64,000 nucleotides of DNA. It comes from Chloroflexota bacterium. GTDB taxonomy: Bacteria > Chloroflexota > Anaerolineae > Aggregatilineales > Phototrophicaceae. A program made the position numbers and the translations under genes. Below, piece by piece: positions 28,564 through 38,238 of this stretch (its first letter is position 1; every line of letters starts with the position of its first letter). The notes below the pieces were generated by a model that saw only the letters and a program-made list of their open reading frames with translations, searched no databases and was not told the DNA's origin. The stretch spans positions 1 to 64,000 of the forward strand of contig JAPOOU010000140.1 in assembly GCA_026713245.1 (NCBI GenBank). Direction: 5' to 3'.

Positions 28564-29799
28564 TTGAGACGCTCTAAGCCTTTCCTCTATCTGATGCTGG
28601 CAGACTTTCTGGCGAGGTCCGGCTATCAGATGGGCAAGACGCCGCTGCTGTCCATTTTCGCCGACGCGCTGGGCGCGTCCGGCGCATTCCTCGGCGCCAT
28701 TGTTTCCGTATCCACCATCACGGGACTGGTGCTGAAGCCCTTCTTCGGCATCTTGTCCGATCGCGGCGGGCGGCGCGTCTGGCTTTTGATCGGCACTTGC
28801 TTCTTCGCCTTCATGCCCTTCTTGTACGGCTTCATCAGCAGCACCGAGCAATTGTTTGTCATCCGTCTGGCGCACGGCCTGGCGACGGCGATCTATGGAC
28901 CTGTGACCCTGGCTTACATCGCCGAGCTTTCGCGCGGGGATACGGGTGGCCTAAGGTCCGATCCTCGATGCAGATCCGCCGACGCCGACCCGTCGGTGGC
29001 CGAAAATATCGGCTGGTTCCAGATGGCGCGCAGCGGCGGTTACATCGTTGGTCCGGCGCTGGCGGGCGGGCTGCTGACGGTGATGGATCCGGCGACTGTC
29101 TTCACGGTGATCGGGCTGATCAGTTGCGCCGTTTTTGTGCCGGTGCTGCAACTGCCGGATACCCGCCCTGAGAAAAGGCAGAAGCGGAAGCCCCTGCTGC
29201 AGCACGTCCGCAACGCCATTCGCGACGGCGGACGCACGCCGGCCATCTGGTTGACCGGCTCCCTGGAATCCATCACCTTTGTCGCCTTGTACACGCTCAA
29301 GGCTTTCTTGCCGATATACGCGCTCGACGCCGGCGTGAGCGTGGCGCTGGTTGGCAGCTTCTTCAGCTTGCAGGAAGCGATGCATGTGATCGCCAAACCC
29401 TACTGCGGCCGCCTGGCGGACCGCCGGGGTCATCTGCTGAGTATCAGCGCCGGTATGCTGATACTGGCGGCTTCATTGCCGTTGGTGCATGTGGTGGACG
29501 CCGGCGCGACCTTCCTGGCGCCCGCGCTGATGATGGGTCTGGCGCAAGCGCTGATCTTCCCGGCGGCGATTGCCCTGGTCTCTGACCGCATCAGTCCCGA
29601 GCACCTGGGCGCGGGCATGGGACTGATCGGCATGATGCAGAACTTTGGCAAAGTGGCGGGTCCGATCCTGGGCGGGCTGGCGATTCAGGCGCTGGGATAC
29701 GAAGCGACCTTGCTGTGCTTGAGCGCGATGCTCGTTCTGGGCACGGTGGTGATTTGGGTGGTTTATCCGCCGCGCCGGATGGCCTCTGCAACCCACTGA
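28564..29799 (+). CDS. MFS transporter
   Basis: 12-TM-like pattern, GILSDRGGRR loop motif; start TTG 28564 or ATG 28594. Confidence 0.85.
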   Translation: MRRSKPFLYLMLADFLARSGYQMGKTPLLSIFADALGASGAFLGAIVSVSTITGLVLKPFFGILSDRGGRRVWLLIGTCFFAFMPFLYGFISSTEQLFVIRLAHGLATAIYGPVTLAYIAELSRGDTGGLRSDPRCRSADADPSVAENIGWFQMARSGGYIVGPALAGGLLTVMDPATVFTVIGLISCAVFVPVLQLPDTRPEKRQKRKPLLQHVRNAIRDGGRTPAIWLTGSLESITFVALYTLKAFLPIYALDAGVSVALVGSFFSLQEAMHVIAKPYCGRLADRRGHLLSISAGMLILAASLPLVHVVDAGATFLAPALMMGLAQALIFPAAIALVSDRISPEHLGAGMGLIGMMQNFGKVAGPILGGLAIQALGYEATLLCLSAMLVLGTVVIWVVYPPRRMASATH

Positions 29800-29872
29800 T
29801 TTTGCTAAACTGGGTGAAGACTATTTGAGCGTCGATTGTGGTATTATATGCTGGAATCAAAGGTAAGGTATA

Positions 29873-30502
29873 TTGTCTTGGGACCGGTTTACACATATGA
29901 GGCAACGACGAGAAAACGCAGAAATATACAATAACGGCGGAAGATTGCGGAGCGCGGACTTGAGTGGCGCGGGCCTGGAAGGCGCCTGTTTGTACCGCGC
30001 GAATCTTGCAGGGGCGGTCCTACATGGCGCGAACTTGCGCGGGAGTGACCTGCAAGGCGCCAATCTAAAAAGAGCAAGCTTATACGAAGCTGATCTAAAA
30101 GGGGCAAACCTTGGCGGCTCTAACTTAGGCATGTCAGATTTGCGCTGGACATGTTTAGAAGAGGCAAGTCTGCGTCGCGCCAATTTGAATCAGGCAAATT
30201 TGTTGGGCGCAAGGCTGGCCGGGGCGGTTCTGGACTGCGTGGATTTAGCAGGGGCGATACTGCCCGATGGGACGCTATATGCCGAAGAATCAAACCTTGA
30301 ACGATTCACTGATCGTGAAAACCCAGCCTTCACGTCAACGTTAGCAGCAGTAGAGTCCCTGGAAAAAAGTGAAACTATTGAGCATAAGACGAGAAACGCG
30401 TCCGATGGTTATCGACGCCTGCCATGGAAACAGTTTGTGGAACAGAATTACGGTATCCTGGCTGACGACCCAATTGACTGGGACGAAACGCAAACCGAAT
30501 AA
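29873..30502 (+). CDS. Pentapeptide-repeat protein with antitoxin-like C-terminal tail
   Basis: A(D/N)LxxA repeats (SADLSGAGLEGACLYRANLAGAVLHGANLRG...), tail WKQFVEQNYGILADDPIDWDE; TTG start, alternative ATG 29897. Confidence 0.75.
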   Translation: MSWDRFTHMRQRRENAEIYNNGGRLRSADLSGAGLEGACLYRANLAGAVLHGANLRGSDLQGANLKRASLYEADLKGANLGGSNLGMSDLRWTCLEEASLRRANLNQANLLGARLAGAVLDCVDLAGAILPDGTLYAEESNLERFTDRENPAFTSTLAAVESLEKSETIEHKTRNASDGYRRLPWKQFVEQNYGILADDPIDWDETQTE

Positions 30503-30519
30503 ATCGGAGACGCTCTTGA

Positions 30520-30924
30520 ATGAGATATTTGCTCGACACCAATATTTGCATTCGTTACATCAACGGACGAGCACTCCAAATACAGAGAAACATGCACAGC
30601 AAATCGTATGATGACATCGCCGTTAGCACCATTACTAGGGGCGAGATGTATTACGGTTCCGCCAAAAGCCAGACCCCGGAAAGATCACGCGCAAAACAAG
30701 ATGATTTTTTGCGTCATTTTGACAGTCTGTCGTTTGATGAAGAGGCTGCCGAAGAGTATGGTGGCATCCGCGCCTATTTGGAACGACGCGGTACGCCCAT
30801 TGGCAGGCACGATATGTTGATCGCCGCTATTGCGAGAGCGAACGGGCTAATCGTCGTAACACATAACACAAGAGAATTTGAACGCATTCCCGGTCTGAAT
30901 GTTGAAGATTGGGAAGTCGAGTGA
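30520..30924 (+). CDS. vapC: VapC-type PIN-domain toxin
   Basis: MRYLLDTNICIRYING...ITRGEMYYG...GRHDMLIAAIARANGLIVVTHNTREF. Confidence 0.9.
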   Translation: MRYLLDTNICIRYINGRALQIQRNMHSKSYDDIAVSTITRGEMYYGSAKSQTPERSRAKQDDFLRHFDSLSFDEEAAEEYGGIRAYLERRGTPIGRHDMLIAAIARANGLIVVTHNTREFERIPGLNVEDWEVE

Positions 30925-30954
30925 TTGTTATCAAGGTAACACGCGCGGACACTT

Positions 30955-31929
30955 TCACAGCCAGCAACCGTTGACCACCGCACCACGAACATTGACCACC
31001 CGCCGGATATTGCCGCCATCGGCGTCCATCACCATCAATTGATTGAAACCCGGGTACGACGAGGGCGCGACATAGCTGACCCGCCGACTGTCGGGCGACC
31101 AGCGCGGATGTGAAATGCCGCCCGGATGCTGGCTGAGCCGCATCAGATCGCCCCCATCCGGGCGCAGCTTGTGGAGTTGCCCCCCGATAACTGCGGCGAT
31201 CCACTGGCCGTCCGATGACCAGGCGATATCGGTCAGCGCCAGAGGCGTATCGTAGACGACTCGCTCGCCACGTCCATCAGGCGTCGCGATTGCGAGCGAA
31301 TAGGACGGACGCGTATCAGGCGCGTGCTTGACGACGATGTAAGCGATGCTGCCTCCGTCCGGTGACCAGGCCGGCGAACCATACGAGCGCTCCGCGCTCG
31401 GCCGCTTGACGCTCTTGTACGCGCGGCTGGCAAGATCGCCGCTGACCAAGCCATAACGCGGCTGCGGGAATTCCCGGAATTGACGCGATACCATGACGGC
31501 AATGCCATCCGGCGCGAGCGCGATCTGCTTGAGCGAAGTGAGAAGGTCCCCGGCCGCCGGTCGATCCAGATGCAACTTTGAGCCATCAAGCAAAGCATGG
31601 TGGAAGCCGTTGAGATCATGGCGCTGGCTGGCGATCACGAGCGACTGCGATTCCGCATGGCAGTCAATATCCGAGATGTGAAGATAGCCCTCGCCATGCG
31701 GGATTGAGCCGAGGATGCGTTTCATGCCGCTGCCGTCCAGGCCGATGCGATAGACAGAATTAGATTCGCGCCCGGCGTCGATCGCGTCTGTATCCGAGAT
31801 GAACACCAGTTGGTCGTCCGACGCTCGCGGCAGGTCGGTTCCGATTTGATCCAGCCACAAGATCGACGTCACGACGATCAAATATAGCGTGACGATGTCC
31901 TTGCGTAATTTGGCTCTGCCTCGCATCAT
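30955..31929 (-). CDS. TolB/PD40-like beta-propeller protein
   Basis: PAWSPDGGSIAY, DIAWSSDGQWIAA, PRWSPDSRRVSYV repeats; N-terminal hydrophobic segment. Confidence 0.8.
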   Translation of the reverse strand: MMRGRAKLRKDIVTLYLIVVTSILWLDQIGTDLPRASDDQLVFISDTDAIDAGRESNSVYRIGLDGSGMKRILGSIPHGEGYLHISDIDCHAESQSLVIASQRHDLNGFHHALLDGSKLHLDRPAAGDLLTSLKQIALAPDGIAVMVSRQFREFPQPRYGLVSGDLASRAYKSVKRPSAERSYGSPAWSPDGGSIAYIVVKHAPDTRPSYSLAIATPDGRGERVVYDTPLALTDIAWSSDGQWIAAVIGGQLHKLRPDGGDLMRLSQHPGGISHPRWSPDSRRVSYVAPSSYPGFNQLMVMDADGGNIRRVVNVRGAVVNGCWL

Positions 31930-31945
31930 TGATCTCGTCCGCGCG

Positions 31946-33100
31946 CTAAAGCGCCTCAGCCAGAATGGCTTTCAACTCCTCGTGCGTGAGCGGGAGGGGA
32001 TTCCCTTTCATACTGCTGGAAGCGGCCGATTTCTCGGCGATGAGGTCGAAGTCCTTTTCCTCGATGCCATAGGCGCCCAGCCCGGGGATAGCGAAGATCT
32101 CGCTGGTTGCCTCGATCCAGTCCATGGCGTCCTCCGCGGTGGCGGCGCGGTCGAACAAGATGAATTGCGCGGCATATTCAAAGCGCCTCAGTATCAGGTT
32201 ATCCGGCCCGCGCTGTTCCAGCGCTTTGATATTGGCTTTGATGACCGGCGGCAGCAGAGCGGCGCAGATGGCGCCATGCGGCGCGTGGTACATCCCGCCC
32301 AGCACGCCGGCGAAGCCATGCACCGCGCCGAGTTTGGCATTGGCCAGCGCCAAGCCGCCCAGCAAACTGGCCAGAGCCATATCGCTACGCGCTGCGCCGT
32401 TATCCGGTTCGGCATATACCCGGCGCAAGGAACGTCCGGCGCGGCGCAGTCCCTCGACGCAGAGGCTGTCGGTGAGTGGATTGGCCAGGCAGGAGACGTA
32501 GGGTTCGAGCACCTGGGCCAGGGCGTCCATGCCCGTGCTGGCGGTCACTGACGGCGGCATAGAGTGCGTCAGCAGCGGATCTACCAGGGCGATATCGGCC
32601 AACATGCGATTGTCGCGCAAGCTCACTTTGACGCGATGCTCATGCGAGGCGAGCACGGCGTTTTTCGTCACTTCGGTGCCGGTGCCGGCCGTGGTCGGCA
32701 ACGCGATAAATGGCAAAGGCGCCTCCTGCAACTTCTGTCCCTTGCCGATCACCTCGAGATAGTCGAGCGCGTTTCCCTCGTTGGGGATGAGCGCCGCTGT
32801 CGCCTTGCCGCTATCGATGACGCTGCCGCCGCCGATACTGATGACCAGGTCACAGGCGGCGGACAGCGCCGCTTCCTTGGCGCGATTGACCACTTCAACG
32901 CTCGGCTCGCCCGTCACCGGGAAGAGCGTATGCCGCAGACCCGATTGCTCAAGCGCGTGAATCAGATCGCCGACGCGCTCGGGTTGATCGTCGGTGAAGA
33001 GCAGAGCGTTGCCGCCCAGGTCCCCCGCCAGCGACGGCAGTTGGTCCGCGCTGCCGTCGCCGAAAATAATGCGCGTCGCGGTGGCGAATTCAAAGCCCAT
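31946..33100 (-). CDS. Iron-containing alcohol dehydrogenase
   Basis: FGDGSADQLP...SIGGGSVIDSGKA...ALPTTAGTGTEVT...GAVHGFAGVLGGMYHAPHG. Confidence 0.9.
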   Translation of the reverse strand: MGFEFATATRIIFGDGSADQLPSLAGDLGGNALLFTDDQPERVGDLIHALEQSGLRHTLFPVTGEPSVEVVNRAKEAALSAACDLVISIGGGSVIDSGKATAALIPNEGNALDYLEVIGKGQKLQEAPLPFIALPTTAGTGTEVTKNAVLASHEHRVKVSLRDNRMLADIALVDPLLTHSMPPSVTASTGMDALAQVLEPYVSCLANPLTDSLCVEGLRRAGRSLRRVYAEPDNGAARSDMALASLLGGLALANAKLGAVHGFAGVLGGMYHAPHGAICAALLPPVIKANIKALEQRGPDNLILRRFEYAAQFILFDRAATAEDAMDWIEATSEIFAIPGLGAYGIEEKDFDLIAEKSAASSSMKGNPLPLTHEELKAILAEAL

Positions 33101-33172
33101 GGCCTTCCCTTTCGATAATTGTCATTCACAAGCCTGTCGCTATAATGGCATTATGTCGAAAAAAGTGAGGAT

Positions 33173-33871
33173 TTGCGAATGTTACAGCGCCACATTACCC
33201 TGACCGACGAGGTACAAGCCGGGCGAGCTCTGGTGGCGCGTATCGGGCGTGTGCTCTTCGATCGCCGTCTGACCGATGCCGGTGGCGGCAATATCAGCTT
33301 GCGCGTGGACGATGTCTATTGCATGTCGCCGACGCTCGCCGGTCAGATGCGACAGTGGCAGTTGGATGCCGAGGACGTCCTGGTCGTCAGCAAGCGGGGA
33401 GAGATCCTGGAAGGCGATGGCGGCCTAACGCGGGAAAGCGCCGTTCACTTCGGTCTGCACCGGAATTTCAGCGACTTTGGCACACCCGTTATCCATGCGC
33501 ATCCGCGCAACCTGATGGTCTTCGCCTGCGCCAACAGAGCCATGCCGCCGATCATGGAAGCCACCCGCAAGTTCGGCATCACGCCCGTCATCGAATACGC
33601 TCCGGCGCACAGCCCCAAATTGGGCGCGCGAATCGTCGCCACCATGCGCGGGCGCGAGGCGCGCATCGCCAAGCACGCCGCGGGAACCATCGCCCCCTGG
33701 CACGGCTTGTTCTTGATGGGCAAAAACCTGGAAGCTGCCCTGGATGCCGTCGAGCGCCTTGATACCAATGCCTTTGTCATGATGATGTCGCGACACGTGG
33801 ACGCAAGCCCCATGCTGCGCGAAGAAAGCGCGGACATGGAAGCGGCTATCGCCGGCTTCAGCGACGACTAA
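33173..33871 (+). CDS. Class II aldolase/adducin family protein
   Basis: DAGGGNISLRVDD...VIHAHPRNLMVFA. Confidence 0.85.
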   Translation: MRMLQRHITLTDEVQAGRALVARIGRVLFDRRLTDAGGGNISLRVDDVYCMSPTLAGQMRQWQLDAEDVLVVSKRGEILEGDGGLTRESAVHFGLHRNFSDFGTPVIHAHPRNLMVFACANRAMPPIMEATRKFGITPVIEYAPAHSPKLGARIVATMRGREARIAKHAAGTIAPWHGLFLMGKNLEAALDAVERLDTNAFVMMMSRHVDASPMLREESADMEAAIAGFSDD

Positions 33872-33876
33872 TCCGG

Positions 33877-34809
33877 ATGATCGTCTCCCTGACACCCAAT
33901 ACCACGATTGATCTGACGGTATTTGTCCCGAAACTGATCACCGATACCACCCTTCGCGCCTCCCGCACGGTCTACAGCCTGGGCGGGAAGCCAACCGACG
34001 CCTCATGGATACTGGGCAGGATGGGGGTCGGCAGCCTGGCGCTGGGATTGGCGGCGGGCTCGGTCGGCCACAAAGTCAAGGTTATGCTGGAAGCCTATGG
34101 CGTGACGACGGATTTCGTCAGCGCCGAGGGCGAGACGCGCATCAACACGGTCATCATTGACGAAAGTACGGGCGAACATACGACGATCACCTCCGCCTCC
34201 ATGTTCGTCAAGCCAAGCCATCTTGACGCGCTGCGCGAGCGATACCGAGCCGCGCTCAAGTCGGCATCGGTGGTCATCACGGGCGGTTCCCTGCCGCCCG
34301 GCATGGAACCCGAGTTCTACGTCGAAGCAATCCATATGGCGCGCGAACAAGGCGTTCCCGTACTCTTTGACGCCTCACAGCCTAATCTGGAGGTCGGCCT
34401 GCGCGCCAAACCGACCTTCATCAAGCCGAATAATCACGAACTGTCGGCGCTGGTCGGCAAGGAGCTGGATTCCGCGGAAGCGCTGTACGCCGCGGGCAGC
34501 GACGTCCTGGCGCGCTATGGCAGTGAAGTCGTCATCTCGCGGGGCAACAAGGGCGTGCTGGCGGTCCTGCGGGAAGGCAGTTATCGCATCCCGCCGATCC
34601 CGGTTGATGTCAGCAGCCCGGCCGGGGCGGGGGACGCGCTGCTGGCGGGCTTGGCGCATGCTGTTCATCACGGAAGGCCAATAGAAGATGGCTTGCGGCT
34701 GGGCGTCGCCGCGGCGACGGCCGTCTGCCTGCAGCCGGGCACCGCCGCTTACGAGCTCGCGGATATGCGCCGATTCTTGCCCCGGGTCGAGTTGATCCCC
34801 TACCCTTGA
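33877..34809 (+). CDS. PfkB family hexose kinase (1-phosphofructokinase/LacC-like)
   Basis: SLTPNTTIDLTV...GGSLPPGM...KPNNHELSALVG...SSPAGAGDALLAG. Confidence 0.85.
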   Translation: MIVSLTPNTTIDLTVFVPKLITDTTLRASRTVYSLGGKPTDASWILGRMGVGSLALGLAAGSVGHKVKVMLEAYGVTTDFVSAEGETRINTVIIDESTGEHTTITSASMFVKPSHLDALRERYRAALKSASVVITGGSLPPGMEPEFYVEAIHMAREQGVPVLFDASQPNLEVGLRAKPTFIKPNNHELSALVGKELDSAEALYAAGSDVLARYGSEVVISRGNKGVLAVLREGSYRIPPIPVDVSSPAGAGDALLAGLAHAVHHGRPIEDGLRLGVAAATAVCLQPGTAAYELADMRRFLPRVELIPYP

Positions 34810-34880
34810 GCACTAGGCGAGCGACATACCAACTATCACCGGCGCGTTCAAAGTTGTTCCTGGTGAGTAATTGAGGCGTG

Positions 34881-34973
34881 TAGCCGCTCGGCGGCAGCGA
34901 AAAGGTCCGCCGCGCTCACGCAAAATCCTAAGCCTTCCCGTCGCATGAGCGACGCAGTTTACGTAAACAGGGG
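34881..34973. repeat. Structured intergenic element, copy B
   Basis: Close match to copy A; CGTCGC-ATGA-GCGACG at 34939-34954; GTTTACGTAAAC. Confidence 0.75.
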
Positions 34974-35077
34974 CGACCAATCTGGTCGCCCGCCGGTGAT
35001 TCGACGGGTTGCGGCATGATATGACGGGCGACAAGTCTTTTTACGACTTTCCCGGTATTACTTGTTGAAAATTCGAA

Positions 35078-36190
35078 TTATATCACCTCGAGGTAATCCC
35101 GATCCGGCAACTCGGGGAAGGGCGCGTGCGGCTCGGCCTGATACCAGAATGCGGTCGACGCGATATCGTCTTGCAGGGGCAAATAACGATACTCCTCGAA
35201 AGGCACGTCATGCAGCGTCCCTGAGCGCCAGCCCAAGGCTTGAATCGTCACACGCAGGTCTTCCTCAAAGCGGATAGGATCCGGTATATGCCAGCGATAC
35301 ATGCCAAAGCGCTGCTGACTCTGGCGAAAGCCATCCGGCTTGATGACCTGGGGCAATCCCAGATAAGGCGTTGTGAAGGGTGTGTAGAATCCGTCCTGAT
35401 TGCCGAAGCACCAGGCGCCGCCAAAATAATCTTCGGTGCCGGTGCCGCAGATCGTCGGGAACTCCGTATCGCCGTCCATGTAGAACTTGATCTCGCCCTC
35501 GCCCCACCAGCCGCGGTTATTGCTGCCCCAAGCCATGTATGTGCCTACGTAGTGGCCCATGCCTTGGACGCCATCGAGAATGGTATGCACCTCTTTGTAT
35601 GGCAGCGGATTGTTGCGGCGCCACTGCGCGTGCAAGTAGCCGACATCCTCCGGCACATCCGTCAGCGTGTAATCGAACTGGAAGAACATGGGTTGTACGG
35701 GTTTGTCAAGAAGGTTCTCTATCGTGACGCGGGCGCTTTTGCGGAAGGGCATTTCCCAGTAGCTGTTGAAGGCGCTGTGGGAATTGGCGGACACGGGCAG
35801 CGAGTTGACATGGCAGTATTCCGTCCAGCCATTACAGAAGAAGTCCCCAAAGGGCACTTCGATCGACGGCGTCTCTTCATCGTCCCAATAGAAGCGCAGG
35901 ATCAAGGAGCGCCAGTACTTGGCAAAGGTCGTAATCCAGATATGTTGAATGGCGCCCGGTCCCTCAATCTCGGCAAGAGTCGTGACGCTGTTGGCTTCCA
36001 GGTGGATGCAAGGCGACACCTTCCAGCCCTGCCCCAGGTCTTGCGCGGCCGAGAGAGAGAAGCCATCTGTGGCCATGCCGCCCGACCCTTTTTCGCCCTG
36101 GAAATTCTCGGCGCTAATGGAGCGCGTCTTCGCCTTGGACAAGCGCGAGATGTTGCCCATATTCAGATGCAATCCGTTGAAATAATCCAT
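35078..36190 (-). CDS. DUF2961 (GH172) family protein
   Basis: GPGAIQHIWITT...RFYWDDEETPSIEVPFGDFF...GTGTEDYFGGAW. Confidence 0.85.
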   Translation of the reverse strand: MDYFNGLHLNMGNISRLSKAKTRSISAENFQGEKGSGGMATDGFSLSAAQDLGQGWKVSPCIHLEANSVTTLAEIEGPGAIQHIWITTFAKYWRSLILRFYWDDEETPSIEVPFGDFFCNGWTEYCHVNSLPVSANSHSAFNSYWEMPFRKSARVTIENLLDKPVQPMFFQFDYTLTDVPEDVGYLHAQWRRNNPLPYKEVHTILDGVQGMGHYVGTYMAWGSNNRGWWGEGEIKFYMDGDTEFPTICGTGTEDYFGGAWCFGNQDGFYTPFTTPYLGLPQVIKPDGFRQSQQRFGMYRWHIPDPIRFEEDLRVTIQALGWRSGTLHDVPFEEYRYLPLQDDIASTAFWYQAEPHAPFPELPDRDYLEVI

Positions 36191-36229
36191 TAAAACGCTC
36201 CTTCGCATTCGCGATGCGTAGATTGTTGG

Positions 36230-37264
36230 CTATTTCCCTGCTGAAGCTAGCCCTTCAATCGTTTGCCCCGGCTCGCTTGCGTTTGGGGCGAAATCAACGG
36301 GCTTGAAGCAAAGCGCCTGCCGCTCGTCCGAAACTTGCACCATCGGCGGCGCCGTATTTTCGCAAATTGCCTGGACATATTTGCAGCGCTTGGCGAATTT
36401 GCAGGCCTGCGCCTGGAATTCTTTGATCTCGATATCGGGCAGCTTTACGTCCCGCTCCCATTTGTGGTCGACAGTCGGGACGGAATCGAGCAGCAATTCG
36501 GTATAGGGATGGGCGGAATCGGTCAGGATTTGATCGGACGGTCCGTATTCCACCACGCTGCCGCGGTACATGATTGCAATGTAATCGCTGACGTAGTAGG
36601 CGGTAGAAAGATCGTGCGTGATGTAAACAAAGCTGACCTTGTACCTTTCTTTCAGTTCCAGGAAAAGATTGACGATGTTCATGCGCAGCGACGCGTCAAT
36701 CATGCTTACGGGTTCGTCGGCGACGATCAGTTTCGGGCGCGGGATAAGGCTGCGGGCGACGGAGATGCGTTGCAGCTCGCCACCGGAGAACTGATTGGCG
36801 TATTTGCCTTCCACGCGCGACAGGTCCAAGCCGACTGACTCCAGCACTTCAGCGACGATCTCGCGCGCTTCTTTTCTGTTGGCGGCGATGCCCAGGCGAA
36901 TTGCGGCATTGAAGAGATAGCGGTCCACTTTCTTCCGCGCGCTGAAGGCCTCGAAGGGGTTCTGGAAGATTGGCTGGACTGCCCGGTAGTATTCCCGCCC
37001 TTTCAGGCCATCGCCGCCCTTTGAAAACAAAGGGTGATCGTCGATAAGCACATCGCCGGACGTCGGTTGCTCCAGCTCCAGGATGATGCGGGCCAGCGTG
37101 GTCTTGCCGCTGCCGGATTCGCCAACGATGCTCAGTATCGATGGCTCGGCCGCCGGCAAGCTCAGGCTGACATCGTCCACGGCCACCAGGCGCGTCCCGA
37201 AGACCAAGCCGCCGATGCGGAATACCTTGGTCACATTACGCAGTTCAAGCAGGTTCTCGCTCAA
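36230..37264 (-). CDS. Oligopeptide/oligosaccharide ABC transporter ATP-binding protein (OppF-like)
   Basis: GESGSGKTTLA, SGGELQRISVARSL, LIVADEP, C-terminal CKFAKRCKYVQAIC. Confidence 0.92.
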   Translation of the reverse strand: MSENLLELRNVTKVFRIGGLVFGTRLVAVDDVSLSLPAAEPSILSIVGESGSGKTTLARIILELEQPTSGDVLIDDHPLFSKGGDGLKGREYYRAVQPIFQNPFEAFSARKKVDRYLFNAAIRLGIAANRKEAREIVAEVLESVGLDLSRVEGKYANQFSGGELQRISVARSLIPRPKLIVADEPVSMIDASLRMNIVNLFLELKERYKVSFVYITHDLSTAYYVSDYIAIMYRGSVVEYGPSDQILTDSAHPYTELLLDSVPTVDHKWERDVKLPDIEIKEFQAQACKFAKRCKYVQAICENTAPPMVQVSDERQALCFKPVDFAPNASEPGQTIEGLASAGK

Positions 37265-38238
37265 GACGCGCGCTCTCCGTATAGATGACAGGAGACATAG
37301 TGCTCCGGCTCGATCTCCAACAAGGCCGGCTCCTGATGGGCGCAGTGGTCCATCACGCTTGGGCAGCGCGCGGCGAAGCGACAGCCCGCCGGCGGGTCAA
37401 TCAAGTTTGGCGGTCTGCCAGAGATGCCCACACGCTGCCTTCGATCGCCAACCTGCGGCAAGGACTGGATCAGCATCTGCGTATAGGGATGCAAGGGGTT
37501 GCTGAAGATAACTTCGGTGGGACCGTATTCCACCAGTTTGCCGGCGTACATGATCGCCAGCCGGTCGCTGATTTGATAGTGCACCCCCATATCATGCGAG
37601 ACCACGACCAGCGTGTTTTCCATCTGCTGTTGTAGTTCGATCAGCATCAGCAGAATGCCCTTTTGCACCACGACATCCAGCGCTGTTGTCGGCTCGTCCG
37701 CCAGGACGATCTGTGGGTGCAGAAATGTGCCGAGCGCCACCAGCACCCGCTGCTTCATGCCGCCGCTCAGTTGATGGGGATAGGACTTCAAGACCTCGAC
37801 CGGCAGCTCCAACTCTTTAAGATACGCCGCCACCCGTTCTCGTATCATCTTCTTGCCCTTCACTTTGAGGGGGTGGCCCTTGGGCACGGCGTCAAAGAAC
37901 TGACTCTCGATGCGAATGACCGGATTGAGCACGCTCATAGAGCCTTGGGGTATATATGAGATGAATTCCCACCAGTGTTCCCGGATATCTCCCGGCCCGA
38001 TGGTCTTCACGCTACCGTTGCCATCGGGAAAATCGGCTTCGTAACTGCCGGAGATGATCCGCAGCGGCGGCTGAATATAGTCATAAAGCACCTTCAGCAA
38101 GGTCGATTTGCCGCAGCCCGATTCGCCCGCGATGCCAAGCACTTCGTTGGGCAGAATATCGAAACTGACGCCGTCCACCGCCTGGACAACGCCGCGCGGC
38201 GTATCGTAGTAGCACTTGAGATCGCGCAGCCTAAGCAT
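37261..38238 (-). CDS. ABC transporter ATP-binding protein (OppD-like)
   Basis: GESGCGKSTLLK, LSGGMKQRVLVAL, IVLADEPTTALD, CRFAARCPSVMDHC. Confidence 0.92.
   Translation of the reverse strand: MLRLRDLKCYYDTPRGVVQAVDGVSFDILPNEVLGIAGESGCGKSTLLKVLYDYIQPPLRIISGSYEADFPDGNGSVKTIGPGDIREHWWEFISYIPQGSMSVLNPVIRIESQFFDAVPKGHPLKVKGKKMIRERVAAYLKELELPVEVLKSYPHQLSGGMKQRVLVALGTFLHPQIVLADEPTTALDVVVQKGILLMLIELQQQMENTLVVVSHDMGVHYQISDRLAIMYAGKLVEYGPTEVIFSNPLHPYTQMLIQSLPQVGDRRQRVGISGRPPNLIDPPAGCRFAARCPSVMDHCAHQEPALLEIEPEHYVSCHLYGERAS

Noticed and set aside
28564-29799. Possible frameshift or insertion in the MFS gene around SRGDTGGLRSDPRCRSADADPSVAENIGWF
   Set aside because: Reading frame stays open and TM pattern resumes normally, so this is more simply a variable loop.
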